Of a stretch of 6,596 nucleotides of DNA, positions 6,157 through 6,596 are shown piece by piece. The stretch is from contig CALEEU010000271.1 in assembly GCA_937875975.1 (NCBI GenBank), positions 1 through 6,596 of the forward strand, written 5' to 3'. Made by a program: the position numbers and the translations under genes. Numbering within the stretch: position 1 is the first letter of the stretch; each line of letters opens with the position of its first letter. Under the pieces are notes generated by a model that did not search any database, had not been told where the DNA came from, and was given only the letters and a program-made list of their open reading frames with translations. The DNA is from an uncultured Opitutia bacterium. Its GTDB lineage: Bacteria; Verrucomicrobiota; Verrucomicrobiia; Opitutales; UBA953.

Positions 6157-6596
6157 TTACTTCGCAACGACGTCGATCAGCTGACTGCGGACCGGGATGA
6201 CGGTGGCGCGGTGCTGTTCGACGGCCGCGGTCAGGCGGGCGACGACGTCCGGGTGAGCGGCGGAGATCTCGTGGGCTTCCGAAGGGTCGACGGCGAGGTT
6301 GAAGAGCAGCGGTTTCGGGTGCTCGGCCGGCTTAGGGTCACCGTAGGAGCCTTGCGTGATGAAGTGTATCTTCCAGTCGCCGAGGCGCGCGGCGAAGAGT
6401 TTCTCGCCGCGGTAGTAGCAGAAGAGACCGCGGTCCACGGCGCGCTCCTCGAGCAGGAGCGGGGAAAGGTCGGTGCCATCCATCTTGCGGTCATTCGGTA
6501 TTTTGGCGCCGGCGAGCTTCGCGGCGGTCGGATAGAGATCGAGCATCGTGCCGACGTTGTCGGTCACGCCCGGCTTGATCTTGCCGGGCCACCAGG
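6157..6596 (-). CDS. Sulfatase, C-terminal part (5' end outside window)
   Basis: About 146 residues of the C-terminal end of an arylsulfatase-type enzyme of the alkaline phosphatase superfamily. Visible family features are WWPGKIKPG at the window edge, then LDLYPTAAKLAGAKIP, MDGTDLSPLLL, the LGDWKIHF strand, and LFNLAVDPSEAHEI, which together form the small C-terminal subdomain of the sulfatase fold. The resemblance is closest to arylsulfatase A / N-acetylgalactosamine-6-sulfatase-like bacterial enzymes, which desulfate sulfated glycans or aryl sulfates. The catalytic formylglycine motif (CxPSR-type) and the signal peptide would be upstream, beyond base 6596, so activity and location cannot be judged. 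A GTG at 6567 is internal, since the reading frame stays open to the window edge with conserved residues. It converges on the phosphoesterase with 9 bp between stop codons and no obvious terminator. Confidence 0.93.
   Translation of the reverse strand, partial: WWPGKIKPGVTDNVGTMLDLYPTAAKLAGAKIPNDRKMDGTDLSPLLLEERAVDRGLFCYYRGEKLFAARLGDWKIHFITQGSYGDPKPAEHPKPLLFNLAVDPSEAHEISAAHPDVVARLTAAVEQHRATVIPVRSQLIDVVAK

Noticed and set aside
6147..6157. Terminator between the convergent phosphoesterase and sulfatase genes
   Set aside because: The gap is 9 bp and no convincing hairpin with a T-tract was found in or around it.

Overview
This window looks like chromosomal DNA from a GC-rich member of the Verrucomicrobiota. 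The largest gene (66-4064) has the signature segments of Verru_Chthon cassette protein A, a family known to me only from this phylum. A Tat-exported metallophosphoesterase and a sulfatase follow, and both families are abundant in verrucomicrobial genomes. I see no phage, IS, integron, CRISPR or plasmid signature. The assignment to a group below phylum is not supported by anything decisive here.

Layout: (1) positions 1-65 hold an AT-rich promoter-like patch and perhaps the last codons of an upstream gene. (2) 66-4064 (+) encodes a 1332-residue, prepilin-like cassette protein A. Its stop codon overlaps by four bases (ATGA) with a secreted 251-residue protein of unknown function (4061-4816, +) that ends in a lysine-rich tail. 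These two form a clear two-gene translational unit. (3) A 76-nt tRNA with anticodon CAU lies on the opposite strand at 4843-4918, with its CCA encoded. Its acceptor stem favours the minor isoleucine tRNA (tRNA-Ile2, lysidine-modified) over elongator methionine. (4) 5005-6147 (+) is a Tat-signal calcineurin-like metallophosphoesterase. (5) 6157-6596 (-) is the C-terminal third or so of a sulfatase that runs off the window, convergent with the phosphoesterase with 9 bp between the stop codons.

Functionally, the cassette A gene and its partner concern the cell envelope: a type IV pilin/type II secretion-like pseudopilin of very large size, plus an exported companion. The phosphoesterase and sulfatase are probably periplasmic or exported hydrolases and need not be functionally tied to the cassette. 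The most interesting points are the giant pseudopilin lacking the usual Glu+5, its translationally coupled unknown partner, the lack of Shine-Dalgarno sequences at all three complete genes (two with promoter-like boxes so close to the ATG that the mRNAs could be almost leaderless), and the altered metal-ligand set of the phosphoesterase.
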